In this document: piece by piece, positions 8,880 to 17,776 of the stretch
Numbering within the stretch: the first letter of the stretch is position 1
Layout: each line of letters starts with the position of its first letter
Assembly: GCA_948602995.1 (NCBI GenBank)
Contig: CAPEBR010000002.1
Coordinates: 9,794 to 73,793, forward strand
Reading direction: 5' to 3'
Length of the DNA stretch: 64,000 nt
From: an uncultured Dorea sp.
GTDB taxonomy: Bacteria > Bacillota > Clostridia > Lachnospirales > Lachnospiraceae
Program-made: the position numbers and the translations under genes
The notes under the pieces: model-generated
Seen by the model: the letters and a program-made list of their open reading frames with translations, nothing else
What the model was told of the DNA's origin: nothing
The model's database searches: none

Positions 8880-9048
8880 CCCGGCAGCAGGACGGCCCAA
8901 CCAATCGCTACCCCACTTGTGGGCGAATATTGGCGGCGCGTCCTGCTTCCAGTGTGGATAGTCCCACAATATTAAACCGCTGTATACCGAACGGTACGTA
9001 CAGTGGGTCGGCCACTCAACTAAAGGGGAGCCTTCTGCCCGATATTTT
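8880..9048 (+). ncRNA. Candidate structured RNA, possibly a raiA-type motif
   Basis: No protein-coding frame explains this stretch, but it is dense in nested stems. Stem 1 pairs AGCAGGACG (8886-8894) with CGTCCTGCT (8939-8947) and encloses CCAAT/ATTGG and CCCAC/GTGGG. Stem 2 is TGTGG-ATAGT-CCCACA (8953-8968 region). Stem 3 at 8977-9006 pairs CCGCTGTA with TACAGTGG around TACCG-AA-CGGTA. A run of six T follows at about 9043. The 3' segment AACTAAAGGGGAGCC recalls the raiA motif of Clostridia from memory, but this was not tested. The plus strand is chosen because of the T run. Confidence 0.5.
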
Positions 9049-9068
9049 TTATGAATAGAAAAAACTTA

Positions 9069-9147
9069 TTTACAAATAATAATATATATAGTAAAATCGA
9101 AATAATAAGTACAATATTAATAGTTATTTCGGTTGATCGAAATAACT
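9069..9147 (+). promoter_or_regulatory. Promoter with inverted CGAAATAA sites
   Basis: A -35-like TTTACA (9069-9074) and a -10-like TAAAAT (9092-9097) are spaced by 17 bp. Just downstream, CGAAATAA (9098-9105) is followed by the dyad AGTTATTTCG / CGAAATAACT (9122-9147). These three half-sites could bind a repressor or form alternative hairpins in the leader of the ATPase gene. Confidence 0.5.
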
Positions 9148-9172
9148 CGTTGGGATAAGGGGAATATTTCGG

Positions 9173-10390
9173 ATGGAACAGACTATAAAGAGAGAATTGT
9201 ATTTGGAAAGAATACGTCCATTTTATGAAAATGAACTGATCAAGGTTCTGATTGGAATCAGACGATGCGGAAAGTCGGTTCTGCTAAAACAGATCATGGA
9301 CGAAATTATGTCACAGGGTGTGAAGAAAGATCAGATTATCTATTTGAACTTTGAAGATTTTCAGTTTGCGAAGATACGGACAGCACAGGCTTTGTATGAC
9401 TATGTGAATGAAAAGAGGACGAATGAGGACAGATACTATCTTTTCTTTGACGAGATACAGATGGTGGAGGAATTCGAAATTGTGATCAATTCTTTCCGCG
9501 CAACATGGGACGTGAGCATTTTTATTACAGGTTCTAACGGAAAGCTTCTTTCCGGCGAACTGGCAACATACCTTTCCGGACGTTATATAAGCTTTCGTAT
9601 TGCACCCTTTTCCTTCAAAGAATATTGTCAGATTAAGGAAATCCAGAAGCCGTCGGAAGAGGATTTATCAGAGTACATGGAGTGGGGCGGGATGCCGCAG
9701 CGTTTCAGCATGCAGACGGAAGAAGAGACCGCCACGATGCTGAGGGATCTGTATAATTCCATTGTTTTAAGGGATATTGTGCAGAGGACGGGAGCGAAGG
9801 ATGTAGACCTGCTGAACCGGATTATAGAATATCTGACGCAGACACCCTCGCAGATGTTCTCGGCAAAGGGGATTTCCAGGTATTTTGAGAGTGTAAACCG
9901 AAAGGTAAGTACAGAAACCTTGTATAATTATCTGGATCATATTATTACGTCTCTGGTTATTGTGAAAGCACAGCGGTATGATATCAGAGGAAAGCAGCTT
10001 CTTACAACGCTGGATAAGTATTATCTTACAGATACCGGGCTCGGACGTATCCATAACAGCGGATATAAGCTGGAAAAGGGTGCGCTGCTGGAAAATATAG
10101 TATTTAATGAGTTATGCCTGCGAGGGTTTGATGTGTTTGTGGGGAAGATCCCAAAGGGCGAGATTGACTTTGTGGCTGTGAAAGGGAAACAGAAGGAGTA
10201 TTACCAGGTGGCATATTATCTTTATGACCAGTCGGTGATTGAGCGTGAATTCGGGGCGTACAATAGTATTGCGGATAATTATCCGAAATATGTGATATCT
10301 ATGGACAAGATGGATTTTTCGAGGGAGGGGATTATTCATAAAAATGTGATGGACTTTTTGATGGAGAGATTGGGGACGGGGCATTTTTAA
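9173..10390 (+). CDS. AAA_14 / DUF4143 family ATP-binding protein
   Basis: This 405-residue protein fits the AAA_14 plus DUF4143 family, a common standalone ATPase of bacteria and archaea with unclear function. Walker A GIRRCGKS is at residues 28-35, the Walker B-like YYLFFDEIQ at 88-96, and the sensor-like ITGSNGKLLSGEL follows at about 118-130. The C-terminal third matches the nuclease-like DUF4143 region (NELCLRGFDVFVGKIPKGEIDFVA). The last six residues, LGTGHF, and the stop codon come from the palindromic repeat at 10369-10409, so the natural C-terminus has been replaced or extended. No partner gene is visible. Confidence 0.85.
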   Translation: MEQTIKRELYLERIRPFYENELIKVLIGIRRCGKSVLLKQIMDEIMSQGVKKDQIIYLNFEDFQFAKIRTAQALYDYVNEKRTNEDRYYLFFDEIQMVEEFEIVINSFRATWDVSIFITGSNGKLLSGELATYLSGRYISFRIAPFSFKEYCQIKEIQKPSEEDLSEYMEWGGMPQRFSMQTEEETATMLRDLYNSIVLRDIVQRTGAKDVDLLNRIIEYLTQTPSQMFSAKGISRYFESVNRKVSTETLYNYLDHIITSLVIVKAQRYDIRGKQLLTTLDKYYLTDTGLGRIHNSGYKLEKGALLENIVFNELCLRGFDVFVGKIPKGEIDFVAVKGKQKEYYQVAYYLYDQSVIEREFGAYNSIADNYPKYVISMDKMDFSREGIIHKNVMDFLMERLGTGHF

Positions 10391-10409
10391 AAATGCCCCG
10401 TCCCAGATT
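10369..10409. repeat. GGGGACGGGG palindrome that ends the 9173 gene
   Basis: The arms ATTGGGGACGGGGCATTTTT and AAAAATGCCCCGTCCC are inverted, with a C/G variant at the arm base that turns Tyr into His in the encoded tail. The right arm loses symmetry at its last bases. The upstream gene's stop TAA lies in the centre. Confidence 0.85.
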
Positions 10410-10490
10410 GAAAATAGGGTGTCCCCAACGGATCCCCGTTGGCGTCTGAGTGCGGAGGCATATAGCCATGGTTTCCGCCTTATTATAATA

Positions 10491-11123
10491 TTAGGATAAT
10501 TCCCGCTTTACGATATACCAGTAACCGTCTGTCTTTACAACCAGGGCATAATTATTTTTTTTCGTGACGGTACCTTCCGTTCCATGTATAATACGGTTGA
10601 AATCAATTTCATAAGCTTCTTCAAGCGTTCCCTGAAAGTCATAATCCGAAGCCAGCGAATCCTGCAATGACGCCAGATCAGCCACAGGCTTTTGCACTTC
10701 GGCTGAAATCTCATAACTGGTAAAAATACCGACATTAAAATAGCTTCCCTGGTCAGAGTCATGGTTTTCCCAGTATTCAGCTTCATTACTTCCTATAACT
10801 GCCAGCATTTCGAACTCAGCGCCATCAAGTGTGGCAGCTTCCATGTAATCCGAATTATGCTCATTAAATCCTTGGTAAAACAGCTGGACTGCGCCTAAAG
10901 GATCAGAGGCCGGAGGAATCGTACCGCCATCTTCCGAAGTATCAAGAACTTCCGCACCATTATTTTTTATGACTTTATCGACGGTATTTTTATGCTTTTC
11001 TGTGTTTTTCGCGGCCGTCTCCTTTTTCTCTGCTGTGTTACAGCCATTCACTATAATTGCAATAAATAGTATGCACAAAAGGCATATCCTCAATCTCGCT
11101 TTCGGGTCTTTTAATTCTTTCAT
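10491..11123 (-). CDS. Lipoprotein of unknown function
   Basis: The protein has a short basic N-terminus, a hydrophobic stretch and a lipobox-like IVNGC, so it is probably lipid-anchored outside the membrane. A Lys/Glu/Thr-rich linker follows, then a globular C-terminal domain of about 120 residues (DPLGAVQLFYQGFNEHNSDY onward) that resembles the small SnoaL/NTF2-like-type domains of secreted proteins, though I do not recognise the family. The start at 11123 is chosen because GAGG lies 9 nt upstream; two Met codons up to 11141 lack such a site. It lies 24 nt after the secreted protein at 11148-12020 in the same direction, so the two probably form an operon. Confidence 0.65.
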   Translation of the reverse strand: MKELKDPKARLRICLLCILFIAIIVNGCNTAEKKETAAKNTEKHKNTVDKVIKNNGAEVLDTSEDGGTIPPASDPLGAVQLFYQGFNEHNSDYMEAATLDGAEFEMLAVIGSNEAEYWENHDSDQGSYFNVGIFTSYEISAEVQKPVADLASLQDSLASDYDFQGTLEEAYEIDFNRIIHGTEGTVTKKNNYALVVKTDGYWYIVKRELS

Positions 11124-11147
11124 CCTTTCATTCCTCATCATTCTGAT

Positions 11148-12020
11148 TTACCCGGCTAGCCGGCTGGAGACGCCATAAAACCACTGGGATGTTCCGTTAT
11201 GAACCTTATGCCAGCCGGTCGCATTTCCTTTTTTAAACTGCAGGTACATATTACGTCCAACGATCTTAATCTTCTTAAGAGACAGAACATCATTTGTCTT
11301 AGCAGTAAAGGATACGGTTTTAAGGTCTGTACTGCTATAAAAGCTGAGAGGCTTTGCCGCGACAAACTGGCTTTTTTTGAAATACTTTCCATAATTATCA
11401 GGCATGGAGGAAGGATTGCCGAGACTGCTTTTAACTGTGGCAGTATTTGATTTCAGCCTGAATTTTCCATTTTTATAGATATATGTATAGTTCCAGTGAA
11501 TCCAGCCTGTTTCCGGGGGCTGGTAGCTATACGCGACCTGAACCTGGCTGCCTTTGACCTTGACCGCTGCACCAGGTCTTGCAAATTCATTGGATAAATC
11601 TAATACCTTTACAAGCTTTTTCTTTTTGCTGTCATAACGGTAAATGTTATTGACATTATTAATGCCATTGTTCCAGACTGTCTGTATTTGCAAAAAGTTT
11701 TTTGTTTTGGACATACGGATATAATGGACATCAACGGAATAGCTTCCAGCTTTGTCGTTAATGGTTAGAGCCTTTTTGCCGTTTACATATACCCGCACCT
11801 TTTTGATCGGCGGGTGATACTTATCTTTCGTCAGCTTTAGCTTAATGGAATCCTTTTTGCCGTTGCCGGTTAAATCAGCAGATAATGAAACATTGCTGCT
11901 TGCATTTTTACATAGTGCTTTTGGCTTTGAGGCTGCCTGGACCTGGCCTGCACCCAGTATAGCGCATAGGAACAGAACAAATACAGCGCCTGATAAAAGT
12001 TTTCTGATGTTTCTTTTCAT
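11148..12020 (-). CDS. Secreted protein of unknown function
   Basis: The start at 12020 has a clear GGAGG site. A signal peptide is visible (MKRNIRKLL then a hydrophobic run ending QVQA, with AxA-type cleavage). The mature ~260 residues include an FG-GAP/VCBS-like DLTGNGKKDSIKLKL segment near the N-terminus, where Asp/Asn residues could bind Ca2+, and a C-terminal SH3-like beta segment. It is rich in Lys, Tyr and Asn and has no catalytic motif that I recognise. It precedes the lipoprotein gene and may act with it at the cell surface. Confidence 0.65.
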   Translation of the reverse strand: MKRNIRKLLSGAVFVLFLCAILGAGQVQAASKPKALCKNASSNVSLSADLTGNGKKDSIKLKLTKDKYHPPIKKVRVYVNGKKALTINDKAGSYSVDVHYIRMSKTKNFLQIQTVWNNGINNVNNIYRYDSKKKKLVKVLDLSNEFARPGAAVKVKGSQVQVAYSYQPPETGWIHWNYTYIYKNGKFRLKSNTATVKSSLGNPSSMPDNYGKYFKKSQFVAAKPLSFYSSTDLKTVSFTAKTNDVLSLKKIKIVGRNMYLQFKKGNATGWHKVHNGTSQWFYGVSSRLAG

Positions 12021-12048
12021 AATTTTACCTCCAGTTATTTTTGTGCCT

Positions 12049-12058
12049 ATTATACCAC
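12049..12058 (-). promoter_or_regulatory. Extended -10 promoter of the secreted-protein operon
   Basis: On the minus strand TGGTATAAT is an extended -10 element about 30 nt upstream of the start codon at 12020. No good -35 is seen at normal spacing. Confidence 0.4.
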
Positions 12059-12192
12059 ATTTGGCAAAACAAATGCAGACAAACAGAGTTTTTCGCAAAA
12101 AAAAGATCGCTTAGGCAATACCTGTGCTATACTAGTACTGCGCAGAATCCTGTCTGATCAGCACATGAAGTATATCATTAAGGAGTCCATCT

Positions 12193-13068
12193 ATGGAAGA
12201 TGCATATGTATTACAATTATCAAACCGTAAATTTTCAGAGCTATACCTGTGCTTCTGCGGCTACAGCAAATGCGAGCCTATGCACAGTTTCGGACCGGCA
12301 GTCCGCCCGGACTACCTGATTCATTTCATATTAAAAGGAAAGGGCAGATACTATATCGGGGAAACCCAGTACTGCCTGGAGGCCGGACAGGGTTTCTTAA
12401 TCGAGCCGAATGTTCTGACTTTCTACCAGGCAGATGCAGAGGATCCGTGGGAATATCTGTGGGTCGGCTTCAATGGCTCAAACGTGAAGGAATATCTGAG
12501 GGACGTTGGACTGAACAGCGGGCAGCTGATCTTCCGCAGTGACTATGGTGCTGAACTCAAAGATACGGTTGTTGGGATGATCCGGGATACCACCGGCAGC
12601 ATCACTAGCCAGTACGAGAGGCAGGGGCTCCTGTACACATTTTTTGCCATCCTGTCAAAGAATGTTAATATCAGCACGCCATGGGAAGAAGACGGGGAAA
12701 ACATACATATTAAGCGTGCGGTGGAATATGTCCGAAATAACTATTTCAACACAGTCCGCGTGACAGATATTGCAAAATATGTATGCATTGACCGTACATA
12801 TCTCTATGAGTTGTTTCGTAGACATCTAGATGTTTCCCCACAGGAATATCTGACTAATTACCGCCTCACAAGGGCGGCGGAGCTTCTGACGCTCACGGAT
12901 CTCACGCTGGGGGAAATTGCCCTGTCCTGCGGATATCAGAATGCGTACTCATTTGGAAAGGTATTTAAGGCAAAACGGGGTATAACCCCGGCAAAATACA
13001 GGGAGAAAAACCGCAGCGAGAGGAAGGAATATCTGGAAGGCCATAAGGATACATTAGAGAAATTATAA
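12193..13068 (+). CDS. AraC family transcriptional regulator
   Basis: This 291-residue regulator has an N-terminal cupin ligand-binding domain (residues ~20-150, with PDYLIHFILKGKGRYYIG and the AGQGFLIEPN block) and a C-terminal double helix-turn-helix (residues ~185-280, with VTDIAKYVCIDRTYLYELFRRHL and LGEIALSCGYQNAYSFGKVFKAKRGITPAKYR). This is the MsmR/RafR-like type often placed beside alpha-galactosidase genes. The alpha-galactosidase at 13335 follows in the same direction, so control of alpha-galactoside use is likely. Its stop TAA merges with the palindromic repeat at 13068. Confidence 0.9.
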   Translation: MEDAYVLQLSNRKFSELYLCFCGYSKCEPMHSFGPAVRPDYLIHFILKGKGRYYIGETQYCLEAGQGFLIEPNVLTFYQADAEDPWEYLWVGFNGSNVKEYLRDVGLNSGQLIFRSDYGAELKDTVVGMIRDTTGSITSQYERQGLLYTFFAILSKNVNISTPWEEDGENIHIKRAVEYVRNNYFNTVRVTDIAKYVCIDRTYLYELFRRHLDVSPQEYLTNYRLTRAAELLTLTDLTLGEIALSCGYQNAYSFGKVFKAKRGITPAKYREKNRSERKEYLEGHKDTLEKL

Positions 13069-13109
13069 ATTGGGGACGGGGTATTTTTAAAAATACCCCG
13101 TCCCCAATT
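13068..13109. repeat. GGGGACGGGG palindrome, perfect 42-bp copy
   Basis: AATTGGGGACGGGGTATTTTT and its exact reverse complement form an uninterrupted 42-bp palindrome directly after the araC stop codon. It probably ends the araC transcript. The stretch up to 13335 holds no gene; a possible promoter lies near TATAAT/TATGCT at about 13175-13190. Confidence 0.9.
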
Positions 13110-13334
13110 GGCTTTCATCCAACATTTGGACATTTCTACCCAACAAATGGGTATATGCGGTTGTGTGTTTGTCATATATAATTATGCTATAAGGATGAAG
13201 GAACTGCGCAGATTCCCCCTTCAATAATTATCAAATATTAGGACTTGGAGCTCTTGAAAAGTTCTATACGCTGAAAGGTGCCAGGATGGAAGAGGTGACC
13301 AGGAGGCAGAAGGACGTTAGCATTGGAGGATAAT

Positions 13335-15563
13335 ATGAGTATTTTATTTAACGAAAGCACAAAAACATTTCATTTATTTAATGACGAAATCAGCTATATT
13401 ATGATGGTTCTTCCGAACGGACATATGGGTCAGCTTTATTTCGGGAAACGGGTGCACCACAGGGAGGACTACTCCTATCTGTATGAGACAATGTTCCGCC
13501 CTATGACATCCTATGTATTCGAGGGGGACAGGTCTCTGTCACTGGAGCATGTGAAGCAGGAATACGGCGTGTACGGGACAACGGACTACCGCCGTCCTGC
13601 TGTGGAGATTGTGCAGCAGAACGGAAGCCGTATCTGTGATTTCAGATACAGGGGGCATGAGGTGAGTACCGGGAAGCCGGGGCTTCCTGGTCTTCCGGCT
13701 ACTTACACGGAAAATGAGGACGAGGCAGAGACGCTGGTTCTTACGCTGGAGGATCCGCTTACGGGGGCCGTGCTTGAGCTTCTGTACACGATTTTTGCTA
13801 AAGGAGGCATCCTTGCAAGAAGTGCACGGATTACGAATATGGGAACAGAAGATTTCCATTTGACGACGGTCATGAGCCTCTGTATGGATCTGCCGGATTG
13901 TGATTATGAGTGGCTTCAGTTTTCAGGAGCGTGGGCGAGGGAGCGGCATCTTAAGGTGAGGAAATTAGAGCAGGGCATCCAGGCAGTGGACAGCCGGAGG
14001 GGAAATTCTTCTCATGAACACAATCCATTTATTGTCCTGAAGCGTCCCGGGGCAAATGAATTACAGGGGGAGGCGATCGGCTTCAGTCTGATTTACAGCG
14101 GGAATTTCCTTGCACAGGCAGAGGTGGATACCCATGACACGACGAGAGTTCTTATGGGAATCCATCCCATGGGCTTTGACTGGAAGTTAGAGCCTGGTGA
14201 GAGCTTCCAGACGCCGGAGGCAGTGATGGTGTATTCGGAGGAGGGCTTAAACGGCATGAGCCAGGCTTTCCACCGTCTGTATCAGAGGAGGCTTGCAAGA
14301 GGGTACTGGAGAGACCGCCCGAGGCCGATTTTAAACAATAACTGGGAGGCAACTTATTTTGAATTTACCGAGGACCGGCTCGTGGAGATTGCGGGCAAGG
14401 CGAAGGAGTGCGGCGTGGAGTTGTTTGTGCTGGACGACGGGTGGTTTGGCGCAAGGAGCAGTGACCATGCGGGGCTCGGGGACTGGGTGGCGAACCCGGA
14501 GCGTCTGTCCCGCGGCATTACCGGTCTGGCGGAGCGGATAGAGGGACTGGGCATGAAGTTCGGCCTTTGGTTTGAACCGGAGATGGTAAATAAGGATTCT
14601 GACCTTTACCGGGCTCATCCGGACTGGATTCTGTTTACGCCTGGCAGAAGTATCTCCCACGGGAGAAACCAGTATGTACTTGATTTCTCCAGAAAGGAAG
14701 TGGTAGACTGCATTTACGGTATGATGGCGAAAATCTTAAGTGAGGCGAAGGTTTCCTACATTAAGTGGGACATGAACCGGAGCATTACGGAGTGCTACTC
14801 GCAGGCTCTGCCGCCAGACCGGCAGGGAGAGGTATTCCACCGTTATATTCTGGGTGTCTACGACCTGTATGAACGGCTGAATACGAATTTCCCCCATGTG
14901 CTCTTTGAGTCCTGTGCAAGCGGCGGCGGGCGGTTTGACCCGGGTATCCTTTACTATGCGCCACAGGGGTGGGCGAGCGATGATTCTGATGCGATGGAGC
15001 GTCTGAAGATCCAGTATGGGACAACCTTCTGCTATCCGGTAAGCAGTATCGGAAGTCATGTATCCGTTGCGCCGAACCATCAGGTATTCCGTAATACACC
15101 CCTTCATACAAGGGCAAATGTGGCTTATTTTGGAACCTTCGGCTATGAGCTGGACTTAAATAAGCTGACGAAAGAAGAGCAGGAGGCAGTGAAAGAACAG
15201 ATTGCCTTTATGAAGGAATACCGGGAGGTTCTGCAGTTTGGAACATTTTTCAGACTGGTCAGTCCTTTTGACGGGAATATTACGTGCTGGATGGCAGTAA
15301 GTAAGGACAAGAGGACTGCGATTGCAGGGTGGTACCGGACTTTAAGCCATGTGAATATGCCCTTTACGAGGGTGCGCCTACAGGGGCTTGACCCAGAGCT
15401 CTACTACGAGGAACAGAGGTCGAAGAAGTCGTACTTTGGCGATGAACTTATGAATATCGGGCTTATTACGTCTGATGGAATGTCTGGCCAGGTGGAGGAA
15501 AATACGGGTGAGTACGGTGATTTTGATTCCAGGCTGTATGTGCTGAAGGCGCTGATTTCATAA
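13335..15563 (+). CDS. Alpha-galactosidase, glycoside hydrolase family 36
   Basis: This retaining enzyme removes alpha-1,6-linked galactose from melibiose, raffinose and related plant sugars. The 742-residue length and layout match GH36: an N-terminal beta-sandwich, a TIM barrel and a C-terminal beta domain. The nucleophile Asp is D479 in YIKWDMNR, and the acid/base is D549 in WASDDSDAMERL, very close to the positions I recall for the Geobacillus enzymes (478 and 548). CASGGGRFD is the CxxGxGR-type substrate motif. There is no signal peptide, so it acts in the cytoplasm. The start at 13335 is chosen for its GGAGG site; a TTG at 13323 is less likely. No sugar transporter lies beside it. Confidence 0.95.
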   Translation: MSILFNESTKTFHLFNDEISYIMMVLPNGHMGQLYFGKRVHHREDYSYLYETMFRPMTSYVFEGDRSLSLEHVKQEYGVYGTTDYRRPAVEIVQQNGSRICDFRYRGHEVSTGKPGLPGLPATYTENEDEAETLVLTLEDPLTGAVLELLYTIFAKGGILARSARITNMGTEDFHLTTVMSLCMDLPDCDYEWLQFSGAWARERHLKVRKLEQGIQAVDSRRGNSSHEHNPFIVLKRPGANELQGEAIGFSLIYSGNFLAQAEVDTHDTTRVLMGIHPMGFDWKLEPGESFQTPEAVMVYSEEGLNGMSQAFHRLYQRRLARGYWRDRPRPILNNNWEATYFEFTEDRLVEIAGKAKECGVELFVLDDGWFGARSSDHAGLGDWVANPERLSRGITGLAERIEGLGMKFGLWFEPEMVNKDSDLYRAHPDWILFTPGRSISHGRNQYVLDFSRKEVVDCIYGMMAKILSEAKVSYIKWDMNRSITECYSQALPPDRQGEVFHRYILGVYDLYERLNTNFPHVLFESCASGGGRFDPGILYYAPQGWASDDSDAMERLKIQYGTTFCYPVSSIGSHVSVAPNHQVFRNTPLHTRANVAYFGTFGYELDLNKLTKEEQEAVKEQIAFMKEYREVLQFGTFFRLVSPFDGNITCWMAVSKDKRTAIAGWYRTLSHVNMPFTRVRLQGLDPELYYEEQRSKKSYFGDELMNIGLITSDGMSGQVEENTGEYGDFDSRLYVLKALIS

Positions 15564-15697
15564 TATAGGAAACCTTATTTTCTGTATCAAAAAACCCCTT
15601 TGGGGAGATGACTGCGCTTCGCTGGAGTGGAATCTGCGGCATGAGAGTGTGCCGGGATGCACTCTTTATTGGAGGCGGTGAAGGGAGAATTGGTAAG

Positions 15698-16360
15698 ATG
15701 AAACAAGAAAAAAGTTATTTTTTTAAACGATGCATCATGATGGTAACGGGGATTCTTTTTATCGGAATCTGCGTCGGCTCATTTAGGCTCAGCGCTTTCG
15801 GGGTGGATGCATTTACCTGTATGAATCTGGGAATTAGCGGATTCCTTCATATGACCTTTGGAACATGGCAGCTTATTATGAATGCGGGAATCCTTGTAGT
15901 TGTATTTTTTACGGTGCGGCAATGCATCGGCGCCGGGACGATTGTGAATATGGTCGGTGTGGGGTATCAGGCGGATTTTATCTGCTGGCTGTTCCAGGAG
16001 GTGCTTAAGGTAGAGATGACGCTGACGCTGCGGATTATAGCGCTCTTTATCGGCTGTATGTTTGCAGGGCTCGGGGTTTCTTTCTATATGGTTGCGGAAA
16101 TGGGGATTGCCCCCTATGACAGCGTGGCCATTATTATTGAAAAGGTTTCTGGGGGAAAAATTCAGTTCCAGTATGCAAGGGTGATCAGTGATGTTACAGT
16201 TGTAATTGTAGGCGTGGTATTCTGTCTGTTGTCGGGAGGGAATCTGTGGCTGATTATCGGAATCGGGACCATCTGCAATGCACTTTTTAACGGACCGCTG
16301 ATCCAGTTTTTTAAAATGCGTGTGGCGCTTCCGATTATGGAAGGGGGAAGGAAAGGCTAG
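15698..16360 (+). CDS. YczE/YyaS/YitT-like membrane protein
   Basis: This is a ~220-residue integral membrane protein with about five hydrophobic helices. The sequence pattern (RLSAFGVDAFTCMNLGIS, then YMVAEMGIAPYDSVAIII) matches the YczE-like family of Firmicutes, whose biochemical role is unknown; YczE of Bacillus is linked to surfactin production. The start at 15698 is chosen because AGGGAG lies 10 nt upstream, while the upstream Met codons have none. It follows the alpha-galactosidase by 134 nt, and its direct link to it is unclear. Confidence 0.7.
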   Translation: MKQEKSYFFKRCIMMVTGILFIGICVGSFRLSAFGVDAFTCMNLGISGFLHMTFGTWQLIMNAGILVVVFFTVRQCIGAGTIVNMVGVGYQADFICWLFQEVLKVEMTLTLRIIALFIGCMFAGLGVSFYMVAEMGIAPYDSVAIIIEKVSGGKIQFQYARVISDVTVVIVGVVFCLLSGGNLWLIIGIGTICNALFNGPLIQFFKMRVALPIMEGGRKG

Positions 16361-16401
16361 AGAAATCTGATGCAAACTGGGACGGCATCTTGCAGAAAGC
16401 A

Positions 16402-16420
16402 ATTTTCAAACACGCTCTAG
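16402..16420 (-). repeat. 19-bp motif shared with 55568-55586 (inverted)
   Basis: Read on the minus strand this is CTAGAGCGTGTTTGAAAAT, identical over 19 bases to the plus-strand sequence after the udp gene at 55568-55586. It lies in a short gap between the YczE-like gene and the small protein at 16505. I do not know its function. Confidence 0.6.
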
Positions 16421-16504
16421 GCAGGGAGGCTACATTCTTTATTCGCACGCAAAAGGCAGCCGGGGCATATAATATACCAGAGATTGATTTTGGGGGTGTA
16501 TATT

Positions 16505-16864
16505 ATGGATAACAGGCTGCCTTATTATATGAAATACCCGATGCCGCAGTTTTATGATGATGACCGCACGGACCGCCGGGATTATGAGTATATGAAGAGT
16601 GTATATCCGGATACGGCGAAGCGTCTGCTCCCGTATGTGGAGGAAGAATGTGACCGTATGGAATACGACGGGAGCATGATGTATGATGAGTATCCTGACA
16701 GGCTTGGGCTCCGGCTTATGTGCAGGAGAATTTATGACCGGGCGAAGGATCAGGAGGAGAATCCGGGGGAGTGGCTCAGAGACTTGATTGAAGTTATGGC
16801 GTATCAGGAACTTTTAAGAAGACGCTGTGAACACAGGAATATCAGAAAGCGTCTGTACTATTAG
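16505..16864 (+). CDS. Small conserved-looking protein of unknown function
   Basis: This 119-residue acidic, Tyr/Asp/Arg-rich protein (DNRLPYYMKYPMPQFYDDD at the start) has no signal peptide or membrane segment. The start at 16505 is chosen because GGGGGTG lies just upstream; an earlier Met at 16484 has no site. A -10-like TATAAT lies about 35 nt upstream, so it may be transcribed alone. The helical, charged C-terminal half (EWLRDLIEVMAYQELLRRR) suggests a soluble helical domain. I do not recognise a named family. Confidence 0.65.
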   Translation: MDNRLPYYMKYPMPQFYDDDRTDRRDYEYMKSVYPDTAKRLLPYVEEECDRMEYDGSMMYDEYPDRLGLRLMCRRIYDRAKDQEENPGEWLRDLIEVMAYQELLRRRCEHRNIRKRLYY

Positions 16865-16965
16865 GCTTCAGACCTTTTTGGTTCCTTCGACCTGCTCCAT
16901 GAGAACATGATGCAGGGGTGAGGGGCAGCTTTTGCGCAGTAAAACTTGGAATGCCGCCCCGAATC

Positions 16966-17108
16966 GTTACTGTTCACGGCCCGGGAGGCCGCTCACAGTA
17001 ACATTCGCAAATCCATCTAAAATTCGCTTCGCGAATGGGATTTGCTCACACCTGAATCATTTTCTTACGGTCTGTGCAGTAAATGCACAGACCTGTGTGA
17101 CCAGTAAC
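16966..17108 (+). mobile_element. MITE-like element, copy 1
   Basis: This element starts with GTTACTGTTCAC and ends with the near-inverse GTGACCAGTAAC. Inside are two conserved hairpins: GCAAATCC...GGGATTTGC enclosing ATTCGCTTCGCGAAT, and GGTCTGTGCAGT-AA-ATGCACAGACC. It is about 80-90% like the copies at 17777 and 25663 and has no coding capacity. It fills most of the 384-nt gap before aroK. Confidence 0.8.
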
Positions 17109-17247
17109 ACAATAGTAACAATGCTTAAATGTTTGATTTGTGAAATGCTAGACGAATGCGGGGAAATGTGGTAGAATAATGTGCGGGCTATAGTTGCGAG
17201 GAGAAATGCAGCTATTGGATTTAGTACAGATGAAGGAGCATCCGGAT

Positions 17248-17760
17248 ATGAGGAATGTTATTTTTATCGGAATGCCGGCAGTAGGGAAGAGCACAGTGGG
17301 TGTGATTGTGGCAAAGCGCCTTGGCTATCGTTTCCTGGACACAGATCTTTTGATTCAGGAACAGGAAGGAAAGCTTTTAAAGGAAATTATTGCAGAGAGA
17401 GGAACAGAAGGATTCCTTGAGATTGAGGACAGAGTGAATGCAGGGGTCAGTGCAGAGCGATCGGTGATTTCGCCGGGAGGAAGTGTTGTCTACTGTGAAA
17501 ATGCGATGAAGCATTATAAAGAAATTGGAACAGTCGTATATTTAATGATATCATTTGACATAATAAATAGCAGGCTTAAGAATGCAAAAAACCGCGGGGT
17601 CGTGCTTAAGGACGGGCAGACTTTCCGGGATTTATATAACGAGAGGACGGCTCTTTTTGAGAAATATGCAGATGTGACGATTTGCGAAGATCATCTCAGT
17701 CTGGAGGAGACCGTTGACAAGGTGATGGAGACTTTGGCTGGTTGTGTTGCTGTTGAGTGA
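17248..17760 (+). CDS. aroK: Shikimate kinase
   Basis: The enzyme phosphorylates shikimate at its 3-hydroxyl with ATP in the pathway to chorismate. The protein is ~170 residues from the chosen start at 17248, which has AAGGAG 9 nt upstream; a TTG at 17194 would add 18 residues without a family match. The P-loop GMPAVGKST is at residues ~8-16, the shikimate-binding LDTD follows, and the lid-like FRDLYNERTALFEKYAD segment is present. The usual GGG motif reads SPGGSVV, a slightly divergent form, so a related small-molecule kinase cannot be fully excluded. The stop codon TGA overlaps a GTGAACAGTAAC end of the MITE-type repeat. Confidence 0.8.
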   Translation: MRNVIFIGMPAVGKSTVGVIVAKRLGYRFLDTDLLIQEQEGKLLKEIIAERGTEGFLEIEDRVNAGVSAERSVISPGGSVVYCENAMKHYKEIGTVVYLMISFDIINSRLKNAKNRGVVLKDGQTFRDLYNERTALFEKYADVTICEDHLSLEETVDKVMETLAGCVAVE

Positions 17761-17776
17761 ACAGTAACTTTGGTTG

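Noticed and set aside
17757..17768. Fourth full MITE copy overlapping the aroK stop
   Set aside because: Only the 12-bp end GTGAACAGTAAC is present, with no inner hairpins, so it is noted under copy 2.
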